A program made the position numbers and the translations under genes. From CBDCUC01 sp965222485 (lineage in GTDB: Bacteria; Pseudomonadota; Alphaproteobacteria; Rhizobiales; Hyphomicrobiaceae), in NCBI GenBank assembly GCA_965222485.1, contig CBDCUC010000040.1:1116001-1180000 (forward strand): DNA of 64,000 nucleotides, in the 5' to 3' direction. Positions within the stretch are counted from its first letter, which is position 1, and each line of letters starts with the position of its first letter. This document shows positions 17,084 through 25,847 of this stretch, one piece after another. The notes below the pieces were generated by a model. That model had not been told where the DNA came from and searched no databases. It saw only the letters and a program-made list of their open reading frames with translations.

Positions 17084-18130
17084 TTATTCACCACTCGCGG
17101 CCGTCAATGTCGTCACGCCCCAGGGCTGGCGACCGACTTTGATGGATTTGCTTGCCGCTAGCTTTTTGGTGTCGATGACGGTGACGTCGTTACTGCCGCC
17201 GTTGGTCGTAAAGAGCTTGCTGTTATCCTTGGACAGCGCTAGGTGCCAGACCCGCTTGCCAACCAGTAGATATTTGATGACTTTACCGCTGGTGGTATCT
17301 ATGACCGCCACCCGGTTGGCGGGCCCTAGCGCTACATATGCGCGAGCGCCGTCAGATGAAAAACGGATCCCGACAGGTTGGATTTGGTCTGACTTCACGC
17401 CGGTGATTTCAAACGTTATTTCCTTCACCACCCGCCGTGTACGCGTGTCTACAACCGCGATCGTGCCGCCGATCTCGGCTGAAACCCAAATATGCTTGCC
17501 ATTCGGCGTAAATTCGGCCACGCGCGGCCGTGCGCCGACCAGCACGTTATCAATCAGCGTTTTTGTGCCCGCGTTTATGACATGTAGCATATTGGTCGTC
17601 TCGGACGTGGCGACGACAAGGTGTCCGGCTGGAGAGACAGCGACGCCTTCCGGTTCAACGCCAACCTCGATGACGTTCGTGACTTTGCGCTCGGCGATGT
17701 CGATGATGCTTAGTGCGTTGTCTTCTTCGTTTGTTGCGTAAAGGAATTTGCCGTCGGGAGATAAGGCGATCTGCTCCGGATCGGGGACATTTTCAATTGA
17801 AGCAAAGCGCTTACCGCTCACTGGATTTATAAATTCGATACGGTTGCTGTCGCTTGCGCAGACGTAAATAGCCGATCCATCGGGTGCAGAGACGATGCCC
17901 CGTGGGCGCGATCCTGTCGCGATTTTTCGGGTCACCTCAAGGGTATCGACATCGATTACCGCGATGGTGTTGTCTTTTTCGTTGGTGACAAAGGCTTCTT
18001 CAGCCTGAACGCTGCTGACTGTGAGTAGTGATTGAGATGCGAAGAGCATCGCGCCGGCAGCAATTGCCAGCGCGAATTTGGGCCAAATTGGCGGCGTGGT
18101 TGAAGCGCAGGTACCCTTCGCGCCGATCAT
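17084..18130 (-). CDS. PQQ-dependent catabolism-associated YVTN beta-propeller protein
   Basis: A 348-residue exported seven-bladed beta-propeller. After a signal segment (about 18-43) come repeats of the YVTN type: AFVTNEKDNTIAVIDVDT, YVCASDSNRIEFINP, YATNEEDNALSIIDI and others, ending with FTTNGGSNDVTVIDTKK. This matches the family described as PQQ-dependent catabolism-associated beta-propeller, which travels with quinoprotein alcohol dehydrogenases. Its start overlaps the stop of the upstream fusion gene by one base (TAATG), implying coupled translation. Its role is unproven. Confidence 0.92.
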   Translation of the reverse strand: MIGAKGTCASTTPPIWPKFALAIAAGAMLFASQSLLTVSSVQAEEAFVTNEKDNTIAVIDVDTLEVTRKIATGSRPRGIVSAPDGSAIYVCASDSNRIEFINPVSGKRFASIENVPDPEQIALSPDGKFLYATNEEDNALSIIDIAERKVTNVIEVGVEPEGVAVSPAGHLVVATSETTNMLHVINAGTKTLIDNVLVGARPRVAEFTPNGKHIWVSAEIGGTIAVVDTRTRRVVKEITFEITGVKSDQIQPVGIRFSSDGARAYVALGPANRVAVIDTTSGKVIKYLLVGKRVWHLALSKDNSKLFTTNGGSNDVTVIDTKKLAASKSIKVGRQPWGVTTLTAASGE

Positions 18131-19320
18131 TAATTGTCGTCCTCAGGTTTTGGGAGACTCCAGATGTAGACGATGATCTGTTTGATCTCAGTTTCGGTGA
18201 GATATTCGGCAAAGGCCGGCATGCCGTAATCGAGCCGACCATTAAAGACGACGCCGTACATGTCATACTGATCGCCAACGAACTTGCGAACATCCGGTCT
18301 TGTCCCGCCGGCGCGGCCCTTGTTGCCGTGGCATTTGTAGCAGGCCTGCTTGTAAAGTTTTCGGCCCATGTCGAGGTTTGCGGCGTCGCTTGGGAAGTCT
18401 TCTTCAAGCTGCGCCTTGTCGACTTCGTCGTCGTCATCTTCATTGGAAGCAGGGGCGCTTTCAGATTTAGTCTGCGGTTCGCTCTGGCTCGGTGCGGGCT
18501 GGGTTGCGCTGCCTGCTTCGCCCTCGGCGACAATCTCAGGCACACCGTACTTTGCCAAAAGCTTTCTGATCACGCCGTCTTTCTTCAGTTTCTTGACGAC
18601 CGGGTCCAAGGCGGCCTTCATGGTTGGTTCCTTTTTCAGGACACCAAACCCCATTTTGTAAATGAACCGCTTTTGCGTTTGCGGGAGCACAGTCAGTCCC
18701 AACTCGGGCTGCGTTTTCGCGATCCAGGCAGCTTCTGTTGTGGGAACGACGGCAACATTCAGTTTGCCGCTCTTAAAGTCAGGGAGCATCTCAGAAATGC
18801 TCTTGTAAATCTTGCGCTCGTAGCCGTCGTCGAACAGCCGGAAGTCGGGAACAGTGATCATCTGTACGCCGACACCTTCTGACTTGTAGTCCTCGAGCTT
18901 CTTGCTCTTTGCGTCTTTGCGTATCAGCACGGCAAAGCCGCCGTTATAATAGGGTTCCGTGACGGCAATTCTGAATGCTTCGTCCAGGAAGGCCTCGTCG
19001 TCAGGCAGGCCCATGAAGAAATCACACTCTTCATGGTAAAGGTTGCGAAGTGCGCGGTACCCCTTCCGGGTGACAACCCATTTGTAATTGAGCTTCAGTC
19101 CCAGCTCTGCAGCTACGGCTTGGGCTACCTCAACATCAAAGCCAGGTGGGTCCATCTTGTCGCTTGAATGCGGGAGAAAGTCCCGATCTGCGCACAGCGT
19201 AATTCCGCCACGCTCCTTCAGGCGATCGAACTGGCCGGCTTTGGCCGTTGTGCCTGATGCCAGAGAGAGCGCTGCTACCACTGTTGCAGGGATCGCCAAT
19301 TTCCGTAGCCATGCATTCAT
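18130..19320 (-). CDS. XoxJ/MxaJ-like periplasmic binding protein fused to cytochrome c
   Basis: A 396-residue exported fusion. Residues 1-28 form a signal peptide. Residues about 30-260 form a family 3 solute-binding domain of the quinoprotein-associated type (GGITLCADRDFLPHSS, CDFFMGLPDDE). A Ser/Pro/acidic linker spans about 265-310. The C-terminal class I cytochrome c carries CYKCH at 327-331 and a probable axial Met367 in DYGMPAF. It should accept electrons from the adjacent PQQ dehydrogenase and may aid its maturation. ATG 19320 fits the signal peptide; a GTG at 19338 lacks a ribosome site. J-then-G order in one chain is notable. Confidence 0.9.
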   Translation of the reverse strand: MNAWLRKLAIPATVVAALSLASGTTAKAGQFDRLKERGGITLCADRDFLPHSSDKMDPPGFDVEVAQAVAAELGLKLNYKWVVTRKGYRALRNLYHEECDFFMGLPDDEAFLDEAFRIAVTEPYYNGGFAVLIRKDAKSKKLEDYKSEGVGVQMITVPDFRLFDDGYERKIYKSISEMLPDFKSGKLNVAVVPTTEAAWIAKTQPELGLTVLPQTQKRFIYKMGFGVLKKEPTMKAALDPVVKKLKKDGVIRKLLAKYGVPEIVAEGEAGSATQPAPSQSEPQTKSESAPASNEDDDDEVDKAQLEEDFPSDAANLDMGRKLYKQACYKCHGNKGRAGGTRPDVRKFVGDQYDMYGVVFNGRLDYGMPAFAEYLTETEIKQIIVYIWSLPKPEDDN

Positions 19321-19366
19321 AGCGCTGTAGGACCTCACAAGTTGTTGAACGTTGCGGAAATAGTTG

Positions 19367-19394
19367 AAAAGGGGAGACGAACATCTCCCCTTTT
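19367..19394 (-). terminator. Rho-independent terminator after the PQQ dehydrogenase gene
   Basis: An 11-base perfect stem (AAAAGGGGAGA at 19367-19377 and TCTCCCCTTTT at 19384-19394) with a six-base loop lies between the dehydrogenase stop and the fusion gene start. The T run is within the stem foot. It probably attenuates read-through, giving more dehydrogenase than downstream protein. Confidence 0.75.
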
Positions 19395-19425
19395 CGATCT
19401 TATCTATCGGTAGCTCTCGTGGCTA

Positions 19426-21117
19426 CTAGTCAAGTGCGTAGACGTTCAAAACGCCACCTGGGTTTACCTGGTTTTTGACGTGCTCAGGGATACCCTTACC
19501 TGCCCACAGTGGGAATGCACCACCATAACCAGATATAACGGCGATCATCTGCTTGCCGCCGGCCTTGAACGAGATCGGGCCGCCAACGATGCCGGATGGT
19601 GTCTTGTGACGCCACAGTTCCTTACCATTCGAGGAATCAACGGCTACAAAATCGCCTTCCATCGTTCCGACAAATGCGAGACCACCTGCAGTTGACAGCG
19701 CAGAACCTGACTGCAGCGGAGATGGGTTCTTCCACTTCCATGCAACCTTGTTCTTGTTGATGTCGAAGCCGGTAAGTTCGCCCTTACCAGGACCAACCAT
19801 CTCACCGCCTGCACCAAGATACATCGTGCCCTTCTTATAGGACGTCTCTTCGTGGTGAAGCGTGACGCACATATCCGTTGTCGGAATCACGAGCATCCCG
19901 GTATCCGGATTGAGAGCCATGTGAGCCCAGCCCTTGCCACCGAAGTATGATGGGCAGAACGTTGCCTTAACGCCAACGCCCGGGCTCTTGCCGTCCTTCA
20001 CCTGCATCTTGCCGTTTTTGTCAACAGTACCCCAGTCGTGCGCTACGAACGGAGCGGCTTGAAGGAACTTCAGATCCTTACGGGCCATTGTGTAAAGGAA
20101 ACCGTTCTTGTGTGCGTTGAGCACGACGTCGGTTTTCTTTCCATTGACGGTGGCTGTGGCCAGCACGGCTTCGTTCATGGAATCCCAGTCCCACTTATCG
20201 TTCGGGACCTGCTGGAAATAGGCCGTGCGCTTACCAGAATCGAGATCAACAGCGATCATCGAGTTGGAGAACAGGTTGTCGCCTGGGCGCATTTCAGCGT
20301 TCCAAGGAGCTGGGTTACCCGTACCCCAGTAAGTCTGGTTGTTACCCTTGTCGTAAGCAGCGGTCAGCCAGGCTGCGCCACCGCCGTACTTAGCGGAGTC
20401 CTTACCCCAAGTGTCGTAACCTTCTTCACCTGGACCAGGGATTGTGTTGTGCTTCCAAACTTCGTTGCCCGTATCTTTGTCAAGGGCAACAATCTGACCG
20501 ATGATACCGAATTCACCACCGGAGAAGCCAACCAGAACTTTGCCCTTCACGATGGTTGGAGCCATCGTAATGGTGTAGCCGGCCTTGTAGTCCTGGAGTG
20601 TTTTTTCCCAAGCTACCTTGCCGTCTTTTGCGTTGAGGGCGACAACCTTGGATTCCAGCGTGCCATAGTAGATTTTGTCACCATAGATACCAACGCCTCT
20701 GGTGATCTTGCCGCAGCAGGTGAACTGCGTTGCGTCTTTAGGAACCTTCACTTCATGACGCCATAGTCTTTTGCCTGTCGCAGCGTCGTATGCGTCGACG
20801 TATTGCTGGGACACGGCTGCGATCAAGATGCCGCCGTTGACAGTTGGTGTCAGTTCCTGGCCTTCAATCGTGCCCAAGGCGATTTGGTAGACAGGCTTCA
20901 ACTTGGCGACGTTGCCGGTGTTGATGTCCTTAGCTGGACTGTGTCGCGTCGCACTGTAGTTGTGGCCATAGATCAGCCAGTCGTCAGCATTTGACTCGGC
21001 ATTCATCAGCCGATCATCGGTTACGTCCTTCCAGTCCAGCGCATGGACTGGAGCAGCCAGGCCGGCAAGTAGTGCCGCCGAGGCTGCTGTGGCGAGTAGA
21101 CCCTTTATAGCCTTCAT
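19426..21117 (-). CDS. PQQ-dependent methanol/ethanol-family dehydrogenase, lanthanide type
   Basis: A 563-residue periplasmic quinoprotein oxidising primary alcohols to aldehydes. Residues 1-26 are a signal peptide, followed by the eight-bladed propeller with tryptophan-docking repeats. Vicinal Cys134-Cys135 form the disulfide over PQQ. Metal ligands by alignment are Glu202 (GGEFG), Asn268 (GTGNPAPW) and Asp310 (KWDWDSMNE). Asp312, two residues after the catalytic Asp310, is the extra Asp that marks lanthanide-dependent XoxF/ExaF enzymes. GGAGGA precedes the ATG. Whether methanol or larger alcohols are preferred is not readable, so I give no symbol. Confidence 0.95.
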   Translation of the reverse strand: MKAIKGLLATAASAALLAGLAAPVHALDWKDVTDDRLMNAESNADDWLIYGHNYSATRHSPAKDINTGNVAKLKPVYQIALGTIEGQELTPTVNGGILIAAVSQQYVDAYDAATGKRLWRHEVKVPKDATQFTCCGKITRGVGIYGDKIYYGTLESKVVALNAKDGKVAWEKTLQDYKAGYTITMAPTIVKGKVLVGFSGGEFGIIGQIVALDKDTGNEVWKHNTIPGPGEEGYDTWGKDSAKYGGGAAWLTAAYDKGNNQTYWGTGNPAPWNAEMRPGDNLFSNSMIAVDLDSGKRTAYFQQVPNDKWDWDSMNEAVLATATVNGKKTDVVLNAHKNGFLYTMARKDLKFLQAAPFVAHDWGTVDKNGKMQVKDGKSPGVGVKATFCPSYFGGKGWAHMALNPDTGMLVIPTTDMCVTLHHEETSYKKGTMYLGAGGEMVGPGKGELTGFDINKNKVAWKWKNPSPLQSGSALSTAGGLAFVGTMEGDFVAVDSSNGKELWRHKTPSGIVGGPISFKAGGKQMIAVISGYGGAFPLWAGKGIPEHVKNQVNPGGVLNVYALD

Positions 21118-21133
21118 CCGTTCCTCCGTAACG

Positions 21134-21153
21134 TGCCGGCGATGTTGCCGGCA
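21134..21153. repeat. Inverted repeat in PQQ dehydrogenase leader
   Basis: TGCCGGC (21134-21140) and GCCGGCA (21147-21153) form a perfect 7-base inverted repeat with a 6-base spacer, ending about 17 bases upstream of the dehydrogenase start on the minus strand. It could form an RNA hairpin near the ribosome site or bind a regulator. No function is shown. Confidence 0.5.
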
Positions 21154-21294
21154 ACTTGGTGAGTGGCGCCGTCACACTTCAAAGAGTGCCACGACCCCCT
21201 GCATCGGTTCGGTTGACACCTAAATGCCAACCTAACCCACGTTGCTGGGAGAAATAGGAAAACGCCCGGCAATCCTTGCGGTTTGCCGTTTAAC

Positions 21295-21312
21295 TACGAT
21301 CGATACGATCGA
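21295..21312. repeat. Tandem 9-base repeat upstream of PQQ dehydrogenase gene
   Basis: TACGATCGA occurs twice in direct tandem, about 180 bases upstream of the dehydrogenase start. Each unit contains the palindrome CGATCG, so it could be a paired operator. This is a direct observation; function is unknown. Confidence 0.45.
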
Positions 21313-21591
21313 GGGTGCCCCACCAGGCTACCAATTGACGTTCCTCCTCCCACGCTGAGTCTTTTCGACTCGACGTCGCCTCGTTTTGCTTCGAGGCTTG
21401 CAACCAAGTATTAAGCAAACGGCGTGCCAGCACAATATGGCTATCAAACATTTGAAACGACGCTTATTTAGCCAATTAATACAGCGATCGCGTGCGACAA
21501 GTGTTGCACACGTGAGCCGTACGTGTCCGAGGCCGGAAATAGAGAGATTGTTGTGGCGCGGAAGACTTTTCAAATATTGCGCGCTGGGTAG

Positions 21592-22443
21592 TTACTGCTG
21601 AGTCATGCGCTTGGACCAGGGGGATGAACCGTGGCGCCGGAAGCTCTTGTGCTTGGGCAAAAACTGGCTGACTTCGATAATAAACTTCTGGCGGAATGCG
21701 CGCGCAAAATCTTCATAACCCTCCGCAGGCATAATGAATGCCGAGGTGCCGCCGATCACATGTTCCCGGTAGTAGGTGTCAAGGTTCTCCGCAGTCTTGC
21801 CCTCAAGGATCGGCAGCCCGTTAATGGTTACTCCGGCAGCGACCAAGTCATCCCGCCAAACTTTGACCAAGTTGCCCTCCGGGTTGCAGTTGTCCGGTCC
21901 GTCGCCAGAAATATCGACGATTGTCTTGGTTGCACGCGTTGGTAGACGCAAGACCACTTTGCTAGCGACATAGCGCATCATTCCGCCAAGACAGGTGAAC
22001 CTGCCTTCTTCCTGAGGAATCGACCGGATGCTTTGCGCTAACTCTGCTGCATCTTTTTCGTTCGTGACAAGCGTCCACGGCACGGCCAGTTTGGCTTTGT
22101 TGGACCAAGCCACGACTGCAATCATGATATTTCCCTGGGGGCCGTTGAGGATGGTTTCAATAACACCGGGATCCTCAAGTGCGGAGGCAATACCCTCTAG
22201 CTGCAAACGATAGCGGCGCTCGTTCACGGAACTGGAGACATCGACGGAGATGACCAGCGCTGTATCGACGCGAGATGGCAATGGGTCGCTTGCGGCAGGC
22301 GTCGTGTGCCATAGGCTGAAGAGCATGGCGACGGCAACCAGACAGGCGGGCCACCGGCCGCCGGGAACGAAAACGCTTCGCACCCAAGTCCGACGCTGGG
22401 TTGTGAGCGAACGAGGGCTCTTAGGTGCGTTTTTAAAGATCAT
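21592..22443 (-). CDS. DUF1194 von Willebrand factor A-like protein
   Basis: A 283-residue exported or anchored protein (hydrophobic segment ACLVAVAMLFSLWHTT near residue 35-50) with a DUF1194 domain, a VWA variant. The MIDAS metal motif is DVSSS in VISVDVSSSVNERR, and a second conserved stretch reads VDISGDGPDNC. ATG 22443 follows a GGTGGG ribosome site; a TTG at 22461 is the alternative. VWA proteins such as MxaC/MxaL serve methanol dehydrogenase maturation, but DUF1194 is a separate family, so a link with the neighbouring quinoprotein is only a suggestion. Confidence 0.82.
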   Translation of the reverse strand: MIFKNAPKSPRSLTTQRRTWVRSVFVPGGRWPACLVAVAMLFSLWHTTPAASDPLPSRVDTALVISVDVSSSVNERRYRLQLEGIASALEDPGVIETILNGPQGNIMIAVVAWSNKAKLAVPWTLVTNEKDAAELAQSIRSIPQEEGRFTCLGGMMRYVASKVVLRLPTRATKTIVDISGDGPDNCNPEGNLVKVWRDDLVAAGVTINGLPILEGKTAENLDTYYREHVIGGTSAFIMPAEGYEDFARAFRQKFIIEVSQFLPKHKSFRRHGSSPWSKRMTQQ

Positions 22444-22551
22444 GCGGTCCCACCGTTTCAAGCTTGCATACTGTTCAATCTGAATTCGACAAATTCGAAC
22501 AGGATCTGTGAAGAAGCAAGCCTTGACGGTCTCTCTATGCTCCTCCGCACT

Positions 22552-24018
22552 TTACATATGGATGGCACGGCCCTGGGAATCCAGACTGCTCTCGTGGATC
22601 ATTTCAGATAGCGTCGGGTGCGGGAACACGGTGTGGATTAGGTCCTCGTCACGGGCCCCCATCTTCAAGGCAATTGCAAAGCCCTGGATGAGTTCGGTGA
22701 CCTCTGCGCCAATCAGGTGGGCTCCCAAGAGCTTTCCAGTTGCTGCATCGTAGACCGTCTTAATCAGGCCGTCCCCGGCTCCCAATGCCACTGCCTTTCC
22801 ATTGCCTCGATATGAAAAGCGTCCCACACGCACCTCTATGCCTTGTTCGCGCGCTTTGGTCTCGGTCAGGCCGATCGAAGCGATTTGCGGATCGCAATAG
22901 GTGCATCCGGGAATGCTATTTTTATCGAGAGGATGTGTCGGTAACCCCTTGATGGTTTCGACGCAAGTCACGCCTTCGTGCTCCGCCTTATGCGCAAGCA
23001 TTGGTGCGCCGCAAACGTCGCCGATCGCCCAGATTCCCGGAACGCTTGTGCGTCCGACACCGTCCGTTTCAATGACGCCTGCGGACAAGCGTACGCCCAC
23101 CGTCTCAAGGCCTAGCCCCTGAGTGTTCGCTTCAACGCCGATGGCGAGGATCAGGGCGTCGGCGGTCAGTGACAAACGTTCCTCCCCCGGGGCCAATACG
23201 GCCGCCGTGACACCGGTGTCACTGGTGTTCACGCTCTCGATCCTGGAATCGGTGAGGATCTTTATGCCTTGTTTCTCAAAAGCTTTTTGGGCGGTCTTGG
23301 AAATCTCCTCGTCCTCGACGGGAAGAATTCTTGGCAGCAGTTCAACGACGGTCACGTCCACACCAAGCGTGCGGTAGAAGGAGGCAAACTCAATGCCGAT
23401 GGCGCCGGAACCTGCAACGATCAATGACTTTGGCAATGCACTAGGGTTCATTGCTTCGAAGTAGGACCAGATTCGTCCGCCATCAGGTGCAATTCCAGGA
23501 AGTGCACGCGGCCTTGCGCCGGTCGCAATAATAATGTGGCGCGCTTTGTAGGCGCCTTGTTCAAGTGTGCCGGCGGGTGGTTTGTGCTGCGGTTCAACTG
23601 CAGGCTTCGATGGTGCACTGACATTGATTGAGCCAGGAATACCCTGTTCCGGCTGCGGCGCCTTGGTAATCGTGGCTTCGCCCCAGATGACATCAACTTT
23701 GTTCTTCTTGAGAAGATAGCCGACGCCGCCGTTCAGCTGCCCGGAAACGCGCCGCGAGCGTGAAACAAGTTGGGAAATTTCAAATCCAAGGGAGCCCTGC
23801 AGGGAAAGCCCGAACTGGCTGGCTTGGTTACCGGTGTGCAGGACCTCAGCAGACCGAAGGAGCGCCTTGGTTGGGATGCAGCCCCAGTTGAGGCAAATAC
23901 CGCCCAGGTGCTCTCGCTCGACGACGGCTGTCTTCATGCCGAGCTGAGCTGCGCGGATGGCCGCAACATAGCCGCCCGGGCCGGTTCCGATCACGATAAC
24001 ATCGTAGGCATCTGACAT
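22552..24018 (-). CDS. lpdA: Dihydrolipoyl dehydrogenase (E3)
   Basis: A 488-residue FAD flavoprotein that reoxidises dihydrolipoyl groups of 2-oxo-acid dehydrogenase or glycine cleavage complexes with NAD+. The FAD loop is VIGTGPGGYVAA, the redox disulfide Cys42-Cys47 lies in GGICLNWGCIPTK, the NAD loop is VAGSGAIGIEFAS, and the C-terminal base is in FPHPTLSE. A proline/lysine-rich insertion (about residues 122-160) makes it slightly longer than usual. There is no N-terminal lipoyl domain. No E1/E2 adjoins it; the dehydrogenase at 30.6-33.6 kb lacks an E3 and is a candidate partner. Confidence 0.95.
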   Translation of the reverse strand: MSDAYDVIVIGTGPGGYVAAIRAAQLGMKTAVVEREHLGGICLNWGCIPTKALLRSAEVLHTGNQASQFGLSLQGSLGFEISQLVSRSRRVSGQLNGGVGYLLKKNKVDVIWGEATITKAPQPEQGIPGSINVSAPSKPAVEPQHKPPAGTLEQGAYKARHIIIATGARPRALPGIAPDGGRIWSYFEAMNPSALPKSLIVAGSGAIGIEFASFYRTLGVDVTVVELLPRILPVEDEEISKTAQKAFEKQGIKILTDSRIESVNTSDTGVTAAVLAPGEERLSLTADALILAIGVEANTQGLGLETVGVRLSAGVIETDGVGRTSVPGIWAIGDVCGAPMLAHKAEHEGVTCVETIKGLPTHPLDKNSIPGCTYCDPQIASIGLTETKAREQGIEVRVGRFSYRGNGKAVALGAGDGLIKTVYDAATGKLLGAHLIGAEVTELIQGFAIALKMGARDEDLIHTVFPHPTLSEMIHESSLDSQGRAIHM

Positions 24019-24352
24019 TGGTTCTTCGTTCTCTCTACTCGTGTTTCACAGATAAATTTGGGATCAAGGCAAAAGAATACCGGCCTAAGCCGGTTCAAGT
24101 GTCTAGGAGACGATTGTCAGGGCTCTCAATTGTGTAGGGGCGCCCATTCAAATCTTATGCATTGTAAAGAGACGGTTGGGGAAATACCGATGCGTAGACG
24201 GGAGACGGGAGTTTAAGTCCAGTTCGTCCAGTTACGGCATTCCCCCAAACCGCTTGTGGGGGATGCACCCACATCAGACCTCACGAATTGTGTGAGGGGA
24301 AAATTTGAGACCGGGGATTTGATCCCCGGTCTCTGTTCTTAGCGTTAGCGCA
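24019..24352. other. Intergenic region between lpdA and porin genes
   Basis: A 334-base region holding the porin terminator hairpin (24307-24333) and the upstream sequence of lpdA. No coding frame or RNA gene is recognised. Confidence 0.5.
24307..24333 (-). terminator. Terminator of the first porin gene
   Basis: A perfect 12-base stem (GAGACCGGGGAT at 24307-24318, ATCCCCGGTCTC at 24322-24333) with a 3-base loop lies 20 bases past the porin stop, followed on the minus strand by AAATTTT. This is the strongest hairpin in the neighbourhood. Confidence 0.8.
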
Positions 24353-25768
24353 TTAGAAGAATATGTGTGCGCCACCAAATACGAGATCGATGTCGTTGAA
24401 GTCCTGCGTGCCACCGGCACCGGTTCCACGATCGATGAAGTCGATTTCTGACTCGTAATGGCGATACTTGATCCAGAGGTTCATCGACGCTGCGTCGATT
24501 TCCTGGACCAAGCCAACACCCCAAGCAGTAACCTCAGAACCGGTCACATCGATTGCTGCGTTTGCACCACCGCCGCATGCTGCGCCGATGTTGCCACCGC
24601 TTGCGCCCCATGCGCCGCAAGCGAAGCCAGAACCCTGCTGGAAGGCGGAACCGAACGTATCGTGGTTCTCACGATACTCACCGACAAAGTGAGTGGTTCC
24701 CAATGGGTTCAGCTTTGGCGACCAACCGGCCTTGAGGTAGAAGGACTCGCCGTCCTCAAGAAAGGCTGGCTGGTTTTCGGAGCTGACGTCCTGGTCGGTG
24801 TAATAACCGTGGAACCAAAGGTTGGATGCCAGGTGCTTAATGGTACCACCGATCTGCCAGTGCTCGACATCGATTGTCTGGTTGTTGATGTCGCGGCGGA
24901 TACCGGTTGCAACCTGACCGTCACCGTTCACCCAGCTATAGGCGGTAGCAAAGGACAGCTTGAAGCCACCGAATTCGCCGGCCCAGCGGCCAGTAAGATC
25001 CCAGACGTCATCTTCACCGAACGATGTAGAAGCGCTGAAACCAGCAAAGGTTGGCGTATCGTACCTAATCGCGTTGGTACGTTCACCGGCGCAGTCGTTG
25101 CCGATACCCTGACGGAGCGTGTTACAAACAAGCAACGTACCCAATGACGGGTTAGGTCCAACACCAACCAGGAAGCCTAGAGGATTGTTAGCGGGCCGAG
25201 TACCGCCACTTGGCGTCAGAGCCATGGAGACGCCTTCGAAGGTCACGGCATTGTGTTGGAACAGCGTTCCGGTGAAGTCGGTCAGGATAACCGCGTTATC
25301 CGCGGCGGCCTGCATTTTACCGACCGAGACTTTACCGTACTGCTTGCTCTTCATGAACCAGTATGACTGCTGGATGGTGACACCGAAGTTGGCGTCATCG
25401 TTGTCCTGGTTCACGAAGATTGCGTTTGCATGGTCAAACATGACCTGCATCAGGTAACCAGCCGACGCATCGCTTGTGATGTTGGCGGAACCCGTGAAGA
25501 TCACGTTGGAAGCCAAATCCGTCGAGTCATGAACCTGATAGACGTTGCTTTCCGTTCCGTCGTCCCACCACATGATGCCTTCCGACACCCAACCGGTGAT
25601 CGTCAGGCTGACCTTGCGGTTGCCTTTGCGAACGGTCGTTGCTTCAAGCTCTGCGACGCGCTCTTCAAGATCTGCACAGCAATCACCGCCCAGGTCGGCA
25701 GCAGATGCTCCCCCGACGGTCGCAAACAGCCCGGCAGCTGCCAGTGCTGACATCGCACCTAGTCTCAT
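24353..25768 (-). CDS. Alphaproteobacterial porin (Porin_2 family)
   Basis: A 471-residue outer-membrane beta-barrel. The signal peptide ends GGASA before ADLGGDCC, followed by a short coiled coil (CADLEERVAELEATT), then barrel strands starting RKGNRKVSLTITG and ending with an aromatic HIFF, as porins do. ATG 25768 follows GGGGG; ATG 25786 (after AAAGGA) is an alternative. Its N-terminus closely matches that of the second porin at 48.9 kb, so the two are paralogues, but this one is about 37 residues longer. It probably provides general or solute-selective entry into the periplasm. Confidence 0.92.
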   Translation of the reverse strand: MRLGAMSALAAAGLFATVGGASAADLGGDCCADLEERVAELEATTVRKGNRKVSLTITGWVSEGIMWWDDGTESNVYQVHDSTDLASNVIFTGSANITSDASAGYLMQVMFDHANAIFVNQDNDDANFGVTIQQSYWFMKSKQYGKVSVGKMQAAADNAVILTDFTGTLFQHNAVTFEGVSMALTPSGGTRPANNPLGFLVGVGPNPSLGTLLVCNTLRQGIGNDCAGERTNAIRYDTPTFAGFSASTSFGEDDVWDLTGRWAGEFGGFKLSFATAYSWVNGDGQVATGIRRDINNQTIDVEHWQIGGTIKHLASNLWFHGYYTDQDVSSENQPAFLEDGESFYLKAGWSPKLNPLGTTHFVGEYRENHDTFGSAFQQGSGFACGAWGASGGNIGAACGGGANAAIDVTGSEVTAWGVGLVQEIDAASMNLWIKYRHYESEIDFIDRGTGAGGTQDFNDIDLVFGGAHIFF

Positions 25769-25847
25769 TTTAGTACCCCCGTACATTGTGGATCGTCCTT
25801 TCATTTTTCTTACTATCTCAAATCCGGTCTTCAACTTCTTGGCGCCG

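Larger units (their letters stand above)
21118..21591. other. Promoter/leader region of the PQQ dehydrogenase gene
   Basis: About 0.47 kb between the dehydrogenase and the DUF1194 gene, both on the minus strand. It contains an inverted repeat near the ribosome site (21134-21153) and a 9-base tandem repeat (21295-21312), reported separately, plus a weak hairpin GAGTC/GACTC near 21357-21371. No gene is credible here. It most likely holds the promoter for the quinoprotein cluster. Confidence 0.5.
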
